Below the pieces are notes generated by a model, which did no database searches, was not told the DNA's origin, and saw only the letters and a list, made by a program, of their open reading frames with translations. From positions 1 to 24,473 of the IMG/VR virus record IMGVR_UViG_3300022074_000362: a stretch of DNA of 24,473 nucleotides. The stretch is one strand, 5' to 3'. This document shows, one piece after another, positions 15,257-21,935 of the stretch; the first letter of the stretch is position 1, and every line of letters starts with the position of its first letter. Source of the stretch: a virus. The translations under genes and the position numbers were made by a program.

Positions 15257-17738
15257 GCGGGGGTTTCTGACTCCTGAACAGGAAAAGAAAGTATCACTCC
15301 TTGGTTTAGGCGGTGCGGAAGGAATTGCAGAGCTTCTTAACCCATACCCAATGAACCTCCAGACCGGTGAACGCGAACTTGCGCCTCCCGGTTTGTTTGA
15401 AGCAATTGCTACCGGCGGTAAAGGTATAGCAGGAGCAATCAAAGACCCTGTCGGGACGTATGAAAAGGTTGCCCCTGCGCTCGAGCAGATGGGCGACCGC
15501 ATGATGCAGGCTCCCGGCCTAGTTCCGGGGCAGATGGCTTTTGTTGATGGGGAACTCCGACCGCTGACTTCAGACGAAGTTGTTCAAGAACGTATCGACG
15601 CAGGCATGGATCCAACCGTTGCATTTACAGGCGCAGCACCTATTGCTGCCCGCACAGCTAGGGCCGGTCTTGCAGGTTTGGCCGCCGAACCTGGGACCTT
15701 GACAGCCTTCGGTGTCCCAGCAACAGCCGAAAAGCCTTTTGTGACGCGTGGCGCACAGTTCTTGGAAGATAAAGTCAAAGGCAACTTTGCCAAAAAAGAT
15801 TTGTTAAACCAACTCAACGCTTCTGACCTGCCTCAAACTGACAAAATTATGTTAAAACAGGCTATCGATGCCGCACAAACAGATCAAAAAGGGCGTGTTA
15901 ATCAGTTTTCACTTCGGGATGAATATCAAAAAATATCTCCAGAAAACCGTACAAGGATTGAGGTTGTAGAGCCTGGCGATGCGGGATACATCTATGGTTC
16001 ATTTGATAATCTTACGGGTGATGATCTCGGTATTATTCAAATTGGGGTTGATGTTCTTCCAGTTGGTAAATACCTAGACGATGCCGTCTCGTCCGAAATA
16101 ACAAAATTTACGTCTGTAGATCGATTTGACGAGCTTGACAAAATTAAAGAGAATAAAGTTCTCATTGATCAAGCTATTTTGGACAATCCAGAGCTACAAT
16201 TTTTACAAAAATCTATCGATAAACTGCATAAACAAAAGCTTGACCTAGCTGATAAAGTCGTAGAAGAAAGACAGTTAGATTCATTAGTAAGTCTTTACAG
16301 GGGTTTGGGGAAAGGTGACCAAGACATAGTAAGCAAAGACTCTAGACTTACGAGTTTCCTAAACGAAAATCCTGAAATTACTAAGAAAATTATTACAAAA
16401 CGGTCAGACGTGCTCGACTTTGAGTCCGATGGTTTTCCCCCGCAACGTATGGAGCACTATGACGGGCTTAGACAAGCCGCTCAATCTTTAAGAGAAAAAG
16501 GTTTTGACGGTTTTGATGAGTACAATCTTACACGTTATGACAAAGATGGAAATAAAATTTTTGGTTTTGAACATAGAGACAAAGTAACAGCCTATATCGG
16601 CCCAGATATTTTAGAATCCTCGCCAGAGGTGCTTTTACAGATTGAAAAAGAAGCAGAAGAACTTCTCTTTAAATATGCAGATCCCGATGTTCGGGAGTTT
16701 TTTGAAAACAAACCTAAACCTGTTGCAGATGAATTTTCGTTAGAAGTTGGGTCTGAGGGCTCCAAAGTTAGATATAGTCAACTTCGTCTTGCCTCGGCAG
16801 GCATATCAGAGCAACTGGCAAAAAGAAATAGAGCCATCCAAGATATAATCACCGCGGACGCCAAACAGATTGATCAAGAATTAATTAAAAAAGGGTTTAA
16901 GCCTGACGTATATCGTTCAGGGCAACACTCTGCATTAGAAATTAAAGATCCAGCTACCGCAACATTGTCTACGGCTCGTTATGCAGATGTAGACGCTACT
17001 CTTCCAGATGGAACTTCGGTAGAAGGAATGCATATCGCAGAACTTCAGTCAGATTATGCAGACGATCTTCGTAAACTTGGTCCTACTACCAAAACTGCGG
17101 CAATGGATGATATTGAAGCATTAGAACTTGAAGGAGAAGTCGTTTCTTTAGATTGGAAGATCGAAGATTCAAAAACACCAGATTTGCCTGAAGGTGATCC
17201 CTCGTTACTTGTTGAAAGAGAAGGCATACGAGGTAAACAGAAAAGACTTCAAGAAAGAGTTGAGAGGTACAGGACTGACGGTCGTAATGAAAATATGTAT
17301 CAAGTTCCTGAGCTATACCCAGAAATGGGTGAGCGTGGTAATGCACAGCAAATAATAGAAATAATTGGTGCCACAATGGGGGCTGTGCAGCGGGGCAGAA
17401 ACGCTATTTCTTTTCCTATTCCAGACGACATTGGAAGTAGTGTAGCTAAACCCTTGTATGATCCAAGTAAATTTAATAACAATGTTCGTGAAGCCGTTAA
17501 GCGAATGGGTAGGGGCTATCAAGCAACCTTAATAGAATTTACCGACAAAAATGGAAACGTTGTTAAACGTCCAGGAATCACTTGGTCGGAGGCAGAGCCT
17601 GCGATAGGTAAAGAAAGCATTGGCGGTGTGAAGATGTTTCAGGGCGGTGGAATCGTTAATGCCAAGCCACCGGTTCAGGGCAACTCAGGCATAGTAGATG
17701 TTATCAAGCAGTATCGTCGGGACGGGTTGATGGACTAA
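15210..17738 (+). CDS. Large phage protein with polyvalent-protein 'ELQSD' signature (842 aa)
   Basis: The ATG at 15210 (MAEKQGV) is preferred over an in-frame GTG five codons earlier; both overlap the preceding small gene by about 50 bases. The N-terminal 150 residues are Gly/Pro-rich and virion-like. The middle is charged and helical. Near residue 608 the string H-I-A-E-L-Q-S-D-Y resembles the E-I-Q-S-D-W signature found in large polyvalent or injected phage proteins. The downstream I-S-F-P-I-P-D-D-I-G fits the same module. The C-terminus, M-F-Q-G-G-G-I-V...Y-R-R-D-G-L-M-D, is like tails of other marine phage virion proteins. It may be packaged and ejected with DNA, or be a tail component. 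Its location beside a helicase rather than with the other virion genes is odd. Enzymatic activity is unknown. Confidence 0.8.
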   Translation: MAEKQGVLSVQAPKYERGFLTPEQEKKVSLLGLGGAEGIAELLNPYPMNLQTGERELAPPGLFEAIATGGKGIAGAIKDPVGTYEKVAPALEQMGDRMMQAPGLVPGQMAFVDGELRPLTSDEVVQERIDAGMDPTVAFTGAAPIAARTARAGLAGLAAEPGTLTAFGVPATAEKPFVTRGAQFLEDKVKGNFAKKDLLNQLNASDLPQTDKIMLKQAIDAAQTDQKGRVNQFSLRDEYQKISPENRTRIEVVEPGDAGYIYGSFDNLTGDDLGIIQIGVDVLPVGKYLDDAVSSEITKFTSVDRFDELDKIKENKVLIDQAILDNPELQFLQKSIDKLHKQKLDLADKVVEERQLDSLVSLYRGLGKGDQDIVSKDSRLTSFLNENPEITKKIITKRSDVLDFESDGFPPQRMEHYDGLRQAAQSLREKGFDGFDEYNLTRYDKDGNKIFGFEHRDKVTAYIGPDILESSPEVLLQIEKEAEELLFKYADPDVREFFENKPKPVADEFSLEVGSEGSKVRYSQLRLASAGISEQLAKRNRAIQDIITADAKQIDQELIKKGFKPDVYRSGQHSALEIKDPATATLSTARYADVDATLPDGTSVEGMHIAELQSDYADDLRKLGPTTKTAAMDDIEALELEGEVVSLDWKIEDSKTPDLPEGDPSLLVEREGIRGKQKRLQERVERYRTDGRNENMYQVPELYPEMGERGNAQQIIEIIGATMGAVQRGRNAISFPIPDDIGSSVAKPLYDPSKFNNNVREAVKRMGRGYQATLIEFTDKNGNVVKRPGITWSEAEPAIGKESIGGVKMFQGGGIVNAKPPVQGNSGIVDVIKQYRRDGLMD

Positions 17739-17910
17739 GCCGCTTACGCTCGTCCTCCCTTGCAATCTTTCCAACAAGCCTTGCAAACTCAGTCAACTCG
17801 GCAAGATTCGCAACAAAACCCCTACCGCTAATCTTTTCCATCTGTTCAGCAAAACCTTCTTTTCGGATCATCCCTGCTTTGTCAGCAAGCTCATAAATCA
17901 ATTTGCTCAT
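17704..17910 (-). CDS. Small hypothetical protein (68 aa), antisense to end of the 842-aa gene
   Basis: From the ATG at 17910 the protein reads MSKLIYELADKAGM...F-A-R-L-V-G-K-I-A-R-E-D-E-R-K-R. This pattern of two short helices is one I associate with small unnamed phage proteins. An extension to 17979 exists but has no better start. The ribosome site is poor, and a terminator hairpin lies directly upstream, so expression would depend on read-through or a local promoter. Its 3' end overlaps the plus-strand 842-aa gene by 35 bases. Confidence 0.5.
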   Translation of the reverse strand: MSKLIYELADKAGMIRKEGFAEQMEKISGRGFVANLAELTEFARLVGKIAREDERKRLSPSTRPDDTA

Positions 17911-17927
17911 GCAAATCATTATGACAC

Positions 17928-17952
17928 AAAAAAGGCGGCACTCAGGCCGCCT
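17928..17952 (-). terminator. Rho-independent terminator of the small-gene operon
   Basis: On the minus strand AGGCGGC pairs with GCCGCCT around a 6-base loop (17933-17952) and is followed directly by six T residues (17928-17933 region). It lies 17 bases past the stop of the ribbon-helix-helix gene, the expected end of the long minus-strand operon. Confidence 0.8.
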
Positions 17953-17968
17953 CGAAAAAAGTGGCGCG

Positions 17969-18127
17969 TTAAACACCATATGCCTGATTAACGATTACAC
18001 TAATCTGCCGCGCAATCGATCTCTGCTCCCGTTCTGCCATTTCTCTTGCTTGGTTGTACGCTTCAAGAGGCAACGCAACCGTCTTAAACTCAGCTTTTGG
18101 CTTAGATGATTTTTTCTTAGATGACAT
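17969..18127 (-). CDS. Ribbon-helix-helix (CopG/Arc-like) DNA-binding protein, 52 aa
   Basis: A small gene easily missed for its length. A Lys/Ser-rich arm (MSSKKKSSKPKAEF) is followed by the strand K-T-V-A-L-P, then helix L-E-A-Y-N-Q-A-R-E-M-A-E and helix R-S-I-A-R-Q-I-S-V-I-V-N-Q-A. This is the strand-helix-helix layout of CopG/Arc repressors, which bind DNA as dimers. A GAGG ribosome site precedes the ATG. It is the last gene before the operon terminator. It could repress its own operon or another early or late promoter; the target is unknown. No toxin partner is evident next to it. Confidence 0.75.
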   Translation of the reverse strand: MSSKKKSSKPKAEFKTVALPLEAYNQAREMAEREQRSIARQISVIVNQAYGV

Positions 18128-18154
18128 ATAAAATCCTCACTACTTATCAATTCC

Positions 18155-18364
18155 TCACATTGTAACTGTTTTTACCTGACGATACACACAATCACCCAAC
18201 GCCATCTTTTCATTCCTGCGTGGAAGCGTGTACACCGCTTCTCGAAACTTGGCTTGCTTGCATGCAGCCAGTGTTTCAAACTGTGTTGGGTACACAAAAG
18301 TGTCGCAATGATGACCCCTGGGCGTGTTATCCAACACACAAATCAAAGCTACTAAGACGAACAT
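18155..18364 (-). CDS. Small Cys-containing protein with hydrophobic N-terminus (69 aa)
   Basis: A strong GGGGGA lies 6 bases ahead of the ATG, and the start overlaps the previous gene by 13 bases. The N-terminus MFVLVALICVLDN is hydrophobic, suggesting a short signal or membrane segment. Four cysteines occur (C9, C20, C35, C59), two of which flank a Q-F-E-T-L-A-A-C-K-Q-A core. An exported, disulphide-bonded small protein is plausible; no family is recognised. Confidence 0.7.
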   Translation of the reverse strand: MFVLVALICVLDNTPRGHHCDTFVYPTQFETLAACKQAKFREAVYTLPRRNEKMALGDCVYRQVKTVTM

Positions 18365-18510
18365 TCTTCATCCCCCATATCTGGCACTTCATTTAGTTGC
18401 TCATCCCAAATATAGACGTATCTTTCGCCATGTTTTTTCATAAACTGCTCACGAGTAAGATAAATGCAGTCTTCCTGCATCTCGATTACCCAATCACCAA
18501 CCTTGCTCAT
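18352..18510 (-). CDS. Small hypothetical protein (52 aa)
   Basis: An open frame of 53 codons begins MSKVGDWVIEMQEDCIY and ends D-E-E-C-S-S. Its ATG overlaps the stop of the upstream 67-aa gene (ATGA), and AGAGG lies 8 bases ahead of it. It fills what would otherwise be a gap in the operon, which supports it. No function is recognised. Confidence 0.7.
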   Translation of the reverse strand: MSKVGDWVIEMQEDCIYLTREQFMKKHGERYVYIWDEQLNEVPDMGDEECSS

Positions 18511-18710
18511 GCTCCAAACCTCTTCGCGTGAATGATGTGTGGAAAATTAAACGCTCGCTCATAGCGATAAGAATATCGAGAGACCATCTGCTCGATCACC
18601 CTGTACGTCTTCCCGAAATGATCTGCCGTCTCTTGCAGAGACTTGCCTCGGCTCCAGTAGGTCATGATCTCTTCGACCGTGGTGCCCTCATAGTGCTTTG
18701 GATGTGTCAT
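18507..18710 (-). CDS. Small putative HTH-like protein (67 aa)
   Basis: GGGGGA precedes the ATG. The central part, S-L-Q-E-T-A-D-H-F-G-K-T-Y-R-V-I-E-Q-M-V-S-R, has the spacing of a helix-turn-helix (helix, G turn, recognition helix), preceded by M-T-Y-W-S-R-G-K, as in sigma70 region 4-like or transposase-type HTHs. A basic, aromatic C-terminus follows (Y-S-Y-R-Y-E-R). It may bind DNA, but the match is short. It overlaps the upstream gene by 23 bases and is ATGA-coupled downstream. Confidence 0.72.
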   Translation of the reverse strand: MTHPKHYEGTTVEEIMTYWSRGKSLQETADHFGKTYRVIEQMVSRYSYRYERAFNFPHIIHAKRFGA

Positions 18711-18930
18711 TTTTCCCCCATTTATTTATCTCTTCTTCTAACTGTTTGCTATACAAACAGCCCTGCGGGCCTCGGCCCAGGGATTCTGCGGCCACCATAT
18801 ACTCGTCATGCGTGGCCACGTCTCCGCTGAAGTAAGCCTCTTCAGCCAGAAACGCGTACCACACTGCCGCACACTTTGTCGTTAACGCGCCAGTTATTTT
18901 GTCGCGCTCGACCTTCGGAGCCTTAGACAT
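18688..18930 (-). CDS. Small hypothetical protein (80 aa)
   Basis: An acidic helical protein: MSKAPKVERDKITGALTTK, then W-Y-A-F-L-A-E-E-A-Y-F-S-G and C-L-Y-S-K-Q-L-E-E-E-I-N-K-W. It overlaps both neighbours by a few bases, as is usual in this operon. No family or motif is recognised. Confidence 0.72.
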   Translation of the reverse strand: MSKAPKVERDKITGALTTKCAAVWYAFLAEEAYFSGDVATHDEYMVAAESLGRGPQGCLYSKQLEEEINKWGKNDTSKAL

Positions 18931-19123
18931 CTAATTCGACGCCCTCATAATCCGTCGATTTGATTACTGTGCAGATTGACGCGCTGTATACCTCCTCCAG
19001 TTGCAGCAATCTGTTGTATTGCTCCTCACACTCCATGTAAGTCTCATGTGCAAACCAATGATCCTCATACGTCGGCTCTGGTCCTTTCGACTCATGAACC
19101 TCAGTCCAAACTAAAAGAAACAT
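18923..19123 (-). CDS. Small hypothetical protein (66 aa)
   Basis: GGGAGGAG lies just before the ATG at 19123; a GTG one codon earlier is a less likely start. The protein begins MFLLVWTEVHESKGPEPTY, contains H-W-F-A-H-E-T-Y-M-E-C-E-E-Q-Y and ends acidic. It resembles the many unnamed early phage proteins that start with a beta strand. No function can be assigned. Confidence 0.7.
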   Translation of the reverse strand: MFLLVWTEVHESKGPEPTYEDHWFAHETYMECEEQYNRLLQLEEVYSASICTVIKSTDYEGVELDV

Positions 19124-19307
19124 CACTCCTCCCTTCGTTATATGCCGTGCTTAACATCACGACCAACTGCCACTTGTATCTATATTCAAGCTTCTCGAGC
19201 CGTACATCTTCACCGTGCTTCAATATCATTTTCCGCGCCTGTGAATAACTCGTCATGAACCACTGGGTCTTTTCCCCATCATTACGAACTTTATAAATGA
19301 TCGGCAT
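19101..19307 (-). CDS. Small hypothetical protein (68 aa)
   Basis: I start it at the ATG at 19307 (MPIIYKVRNDGEKTQWF), with AGAGAG 8 bases upstream; an ATG two codons earlier and longer frames lack a spaced ribosome site. The segment T-S-Y-S-Q-A-R-K-M-I-L-K-H-G-E-D-V-R-L-E-K is helical, followed by a strand-like Y-K-W-Q-L-V-V-M-L. The gene overlaps neighbours on both sides. Function is unknown. Confidence 0.68.
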   Translation of the reverse strand: MPIIYKVRNDGEKTQWFMTSYSQARKMILKHGEDVRLEKLEYRYKWQLVVMLSTAYNEGRSDVSFSLD

Positions 19308-19467
19308 CTTCATCACTCTCTGTGTCAAAGTTAAGTTCAACTCTGTCATTAAGAGTTGCATCGACACTGTCAAGCGGCCAATGTTCGTTATCCATCATGT
19401 CGCAAATATGAACTGGCAAATTTTGCGGCAAGGATTGTAGTTGCTCCATCAGTTCTTTAACTGTCAT
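19291..19467 (-). CDS. Small conserved-type phage protein (58 aa)
   Basis: MTVKELMEQLQSLPQNLPVHI is an N-terminal pattern (helix, L-P, beta strand) shared by many tiny phage proteins that start M-T-V-K-E-L. The C-terminus is strongly acidic (D-T-E-S-D-E-D-A-D). The ATG overlaps the upstream stop (ATGA), and the 3' end overlaps the next gene by 17 bases. No biochemical role is known to me. Confidence 0.75.
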   Translation of the reverse strand: MTVKELMEQLQSLPQNLPVHICDMMDNEHWPLDSVDATLNDRVELNFDTESDEDADHL

Positions 19468-19727
19468 GATTTTAACTCCCGCTTCTGGAACTCAGTCTTC
19501 ATCTTTTCAAGCGCACTACCAAGTTGAATCATGTCGTCCATCGTGATGCAGTTGTGGTTGTTACAAACACTCTCACAAAGTGAAAAGTGCAGACTGTCCA
19601 TTGCACGGATCGCTTCATCAAGTGCCTCGACACAACTCTTCGGCAGCCGATTCTCACGAATCGACTTCACCCGCTTGTTATGCTTCTCAGCATTCTCGTT
19701 ATACGTTTTAATCCATTCTTCACTCAT
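19464..19727 (-). CDS. Small helical hypothetical protein (87 aa)
   Basis: The ATG at 19727 (MSEEWIKTYNENAEKHNKR) has GAGGAGAG 6 bases ahead and overlaps the previous gene by 8 bases; an in-frame extension to 19790 is not needed. It is mostly helical and charged, with three cysteines (S-C-V-E-A-L, S-L-C-E-S-V-C-N-N-H-N-C region) that include a C-x3-C-x4-C cluster. A metal site is conceivable. No family is recognised. Confidence 0.72.
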   Translation of the reverse strand: MSEEWIKTYNENAEKHNKRVKSIRENRLPKSCVEALDEAIRAMDSLHFSLCESVCNNHNCITMDDMIQLGSALEKMKTEFQKRELKS

Positions 19728-19914
19728 TGTTACTCTCCTCAAGAATATAAGAATCACAGAAGCCAACGGCCTCTCGTATTTCATCATCACGCAGACTCAT
19801 TGCACGTTCGATAATTGCAAAACGAATCTCAGATGGTCGTAACGTTTCGCCACGCTCATCGTTCGCCACAATGCTAAACCCTACGTCAAACATGACGTTG
19901 TACTGTTTAGTCAT
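19720..19914 (-). CDS. Small hypothetical protein (64 aa)
   Basis: I start it at the ATG at 19914 (MTKQYNVMFDVGFSIVAND), with a G-rich GGGGGCGAAG directly upstream. It has a strand-rich first half, then L-R-P-S-E-I-R-F-A-I-I-E-R-A-M-S-L as a helix and an acidic end. This resembles small regulators or inhibitors made early in infection, but nothing specific can be stated. Confidence 0.7.
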   Translation of the reverse strand: MTKQYNVMFDVGFSIVANDERGETLRPSEIRFAIIERAMSLRDDEIREAVGFCDSYILEESNNE

Positions 19915-20284
19915 CTTCGCCCCCAATCATTACTTCATGCTCCGTTTTTACGGTGACGTAATGCCACTCATAATCATCATGATCCTCATCGAATAATCCC
20001 TCTCTTTTGAGGTACTCCAAATGTTCCTCGGCTTCTTTTTCTGAGGCGTGTGAACTTAGATCACGGAACACCTCGTCTTTAATATTCAAAGCGTCTTTGG
20101 TATGGATAGAAATAACAGTCCCAACGTTCCTGCTTTCTACAATTTTGAAGTCTCTGATTCTGGATGAATCGGACAGGTTAAATCCGTCAATGAACGCCTT
20201 GGCTTCGCCGAATGTATCAACAGGCCAATCCAAATTGTTTTTACTGTTAGGCCATGTTCCTCTGACCCTATAAGTTGAAGCCAT
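19907..20284 (-). CDS. Hypothetical protein (125 aa)
   Basis: The ATG lies directly on the previous stop (TAATG). MASTYRVRGTWPNSKNNLD is followed by F-G-E-A-K-A-F-I-D-G-F, I-V-E-S-R-N-V-G-T-V-I-S-I and a basic-acidic C-terminal half ending I-G-G-E-D-D. The alternation of strands and helices suggests a small alpha/beta fold. No motif or family is recognised. Confidence 0.72.
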   Translation of the reverse strand: MASTYRVRGTWPNSKNNLDWPVDTFGEAKAFIDGFNLSDSSRIRDFKIVESRNVGTVISIHTKDALNIKDEVFRDLSSHASEKEAEEHLEYLKREGLFDEDHDDYEWHYVTVKTEHEVMIGGEDD

Positions 20285-20565
20285 TACTTATCCTCCTTTG
20301 CATAGTCCATGTTAAAACCCAAACGCTCGCAGATAGAGATGACACCCTTTGGCAATTCGTAAACACCGTCATAATCCACCAAATGTGTACCATCGAACCA
20401 CAGGCCGCCCGAACCACCTTCATCCCCGTACTGGGTATGCTCGAATCCGAGAGGTTCACCCTCTTCATCGACATACACAGTCCACGCGTCAGTTTCATAC
20501 CGCCGCGTGGTCGCTGTTTCGATGAGCTTCAGCTCACCCTGATTCTCAACCGCATTGAGATCCAT
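20284..20565 (-). CDS. Hypothetical acidic protein (93 aa; possible longer GTG start)
   Basis: The ATG at 20565 (MDLNAVENQGELKLIE) has GAGGAG with a 7-base spacer. An in-frame GTG at 20610 has an equally good AAGGAG 7 bases ahead and would add 15 residues, so the start is uncertain. The core contains W-T-V-Y-V-D-E-E-G-E-P-L-G-F and G-G-L-W-F-D-G-T-H-L-V-D-Y-D-G-V-Y-E-L-P. This alternating strand/Gly pattern suggests a small beta-rich fold. Function is unknown. Confidence 0.72.
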   Translation of the reverse strand: MDLNAVENQGELKLIETATTRRYETDAWTVYVDEEGEPLGFEHTQYGDEGGSGGLWFDGTHLVDYDGVYELPKGVISICERLGFNMDYAKEDK

Positions 20566-20602
20566 CTTTTTTCTCCTCAAGTTCTCTGCCGACTCATTCA
20601 AG

Positions 20603-20851
20603 TCACTCACTTTTATTCTCCTTAACGACAACTTTCATGGAACACCAATCAAAGTGCGGTTGGTGTTCATTGATAAAATCCGTGCATTGACCAACGATCT
20701 GCTTAATCATCTGAGAATCCCCAGAAGAGCAGGACAGAAAACCCTGCCCCGCTCTCTTCGCGTTAAATTCATCAATGCATTGATTCAAGTTTGCTGAACA
20801 ACTGCCCACCTGTTGAACGTCAATCACGACTGTTACAGGTTTAGTGTCCAT
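20603..20851 (-). CDS. Small Cys-rich hypothetical protein (82 aa)
   Basis: The ATG at 20851 (MDTKPVTVVIDVQQVGSC) has GAGGAG 7 bases ahead; a further ATG two codons upstream is too close to that site. It overlaps the upstream gene's end by 11 bases. Five cysteines are spread across the protein, with S-C-S-A-N-L-N-Q-C-I-D-E-F and G-F-L-S-C-S-S-G. There is no signal peptide, so metal binding is likelier than disulphides. No family is recognised. Confidence 0.72.
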   Translation of the reverse strand: MDTKPVTVVIDVQQVGSCSANLNQCIDEFNAKRAGQGFLSCSSGDSQMIKQIVGQCTDFINEHQPHFDWCSMKVVVKENKSE

Positions 20852-21551
20852 ATCCATACTCCTCAAAATGCTCCAAACCACGGTCACGCACTGGCTCCGC
20901 TTGGAACACGCGCCACTGCTCATATGTCATTTGACTCAAATGCTGTGGACCTTCAGCCGATTCACCAAAGCCGTTGATCCACTCTGCCGCCTCATACCAA
21001 TCGCAGAACACCCGACTGCCTTCCATCTCACACAGATCACAGTCACGCGCCCAGTAATAAAAGAAAATCGACTGCTTCAATTCCTTCTCACGGTGATACT
21101 CGTAATCCATCAGAATCTTGATTAGCCGTTTATGAAACTTAGGCTTCAACATCAACAGGTCGCCTGCATCTCGATCAAGCTCTGGGTCGTAATCCATCAT
21201 CGACAGGTAAAAGTTAAATTCATTTAACACACCATCCCAACTGTACTCAGGTTGATAGTCATCATCGAACTGGAACCCGCCCAACTCTCCAATACGAACC
21301 TGATACAAATCTTTATCAGTAATGGATTCAAGAGCCGCGGCCCAGGGTTCTGAGCCAACCTCGACATCTCCAAAGTTTTCCGTATTCACAGACCACATAT
21401 CAGTTAGGATAAGATCGTCGCGGTAGTCACGGAGCTTGCGTACAGGACCGCGGACCTTGGACCAAAGTGTTTTGTAATCCACACCGTCAAAAGAAAAGTC
21501 TGCCCCGAAAGAGGACATCAAATTAACAAAATCAGGATTAAGAGTAGCCAT
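20841..21551 (-). CDS. Hypothetical acidic protein, first gene of the small-gene operon (236 aa)
   Basis: It has an excellent ribosome site (TTTGGAGGTTTT, then GAA and ATG) directly behind the P1 promoter, so it is probably the most strongly made early protein of this strand. It is acidic, with many Asp/Glu and aromatic residues (W-S-W-D-G-V and F-Y-Y-W-A-R-D-C-D-L-C-E-M-E), and includes a C-D-L-C pair. No enzyme motif is visible. Acidic early proteins can mimic DNA or bind host enzymes, but this is speculation. Confidence 0.78.
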   Translation of the reverse strand: MATLNPDFVNLMSSFGADFSFDGVDYKTLWSKVRGPVRKLRDYRDDLILTDMWSVNTENFGDVEVGSEPWAAALESITDKDLYQVRIGELGGFQFDDDYQPEYSWDGVLNEFNFYLSMMDYDPELDRDAGDLLMLKPKFHKRLIKILMDYEYHREKELKQSIFFYYWARDCDLCEMEGSRVFCDWYEAAEWINGFGESAEGPQHLSQMTYEQWRVFQAEPVRDRGLEHFEEYGYGH

Positions 21552-21894
21552 TTCAAAACCTCCAAATATAGTTACCCAAACGCATTATCATGTTATGTGA
21601 TTCTATATGTCAAGCATTTATTTGTTAACGATTTGAGTTTTCTTTATAGGGCTGTGAAATTCATTTTTTTAAAAAGTTTTTTTTTTAAAATAATTTGGTG
21701 TTACAAGTGTTACAAGTGTTACGAAATCTCTGAGTTGCCCAGACAACGCGGTTTTCAGCCGTAACACTTCTTCCTGTTTTCGTAACGTTCGTAACACTTC
21801 TCTATATAGGAAAGTGGGTTTTAGACCTCTTTGTTTAACAAATGTTAGCTTTTTTGGCAGAATCCGTAACATCCGTTACATTTAGGAAGCTGAT
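21552..21894. other. 343-base gene-free control region between early operon and terminase
   Basis: The region contains, in order, the leader and P1 promoter of the minus operon (to 21613), a T/A-rich tract (about 21660-21697, with long T and A runs), and a cluster of GTGTTACAA tandem copies and CGTAAC/GTTAC words. It ends at the terminase ribosome site AGGAAG. No ORF of reasonable size is seen. A TATATA at about 21804 could be a plus-strand -10 for the terminase gene, but no good -35 was found. Confidence 0.7.
21584..21613 (-). promoter_or_regulatory. P1: sigma70-like promoter of the minus-strand small-gene operon
   Basis: Read on the minus strand: perfect TTGACA (21613-21608), 18-base spacer, GATAAT (21589-21584). 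The expected start of RNA falls at the GGG near 21577, giving a leader of about 26 bases that carries the GGAGG site. It is the best promoter match in the window and sits exactly upstream of the first gene of the operon. Confidence 0.75.
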
Positions 21895-21935
21895 ATGAAC
21901 GATAAAGTTGTAACGAAAATTGAAGAACGTAACGA
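21698..21935. repeat. GTGTTAC / CGTAAC repeat cluster (iteron- or operator-like)
   Basis: There are three tandem 9-mers, GTGTTACAA at 21698 and 21707 and GTGTTACGA at 21716. Inverted relatives are CGTAACAC at 21760 and 21790, CGTAACG at 21781, CGTAACAT at 21865 and CGTTAC at 21874. The word recurs inside the start of the terminase gene (GTAACGA at 21910, CGTAACGA at 21928). Both orientations are present. Confidence 0.75.

Noticed and set aside
17969-18364. RHH protein plus neighbouring small gene as a toxin-antitoxin pair
   Set aside because: The neighbour has a hydrophobic N-terminus and scattered cysteines but no toxin motif, and both are part of a long operon.
20275-20625. Plus-strand ORF of 116 codons
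   Set aside because: Antisense to the coupled minus-strand small genes; no supporting start signals.
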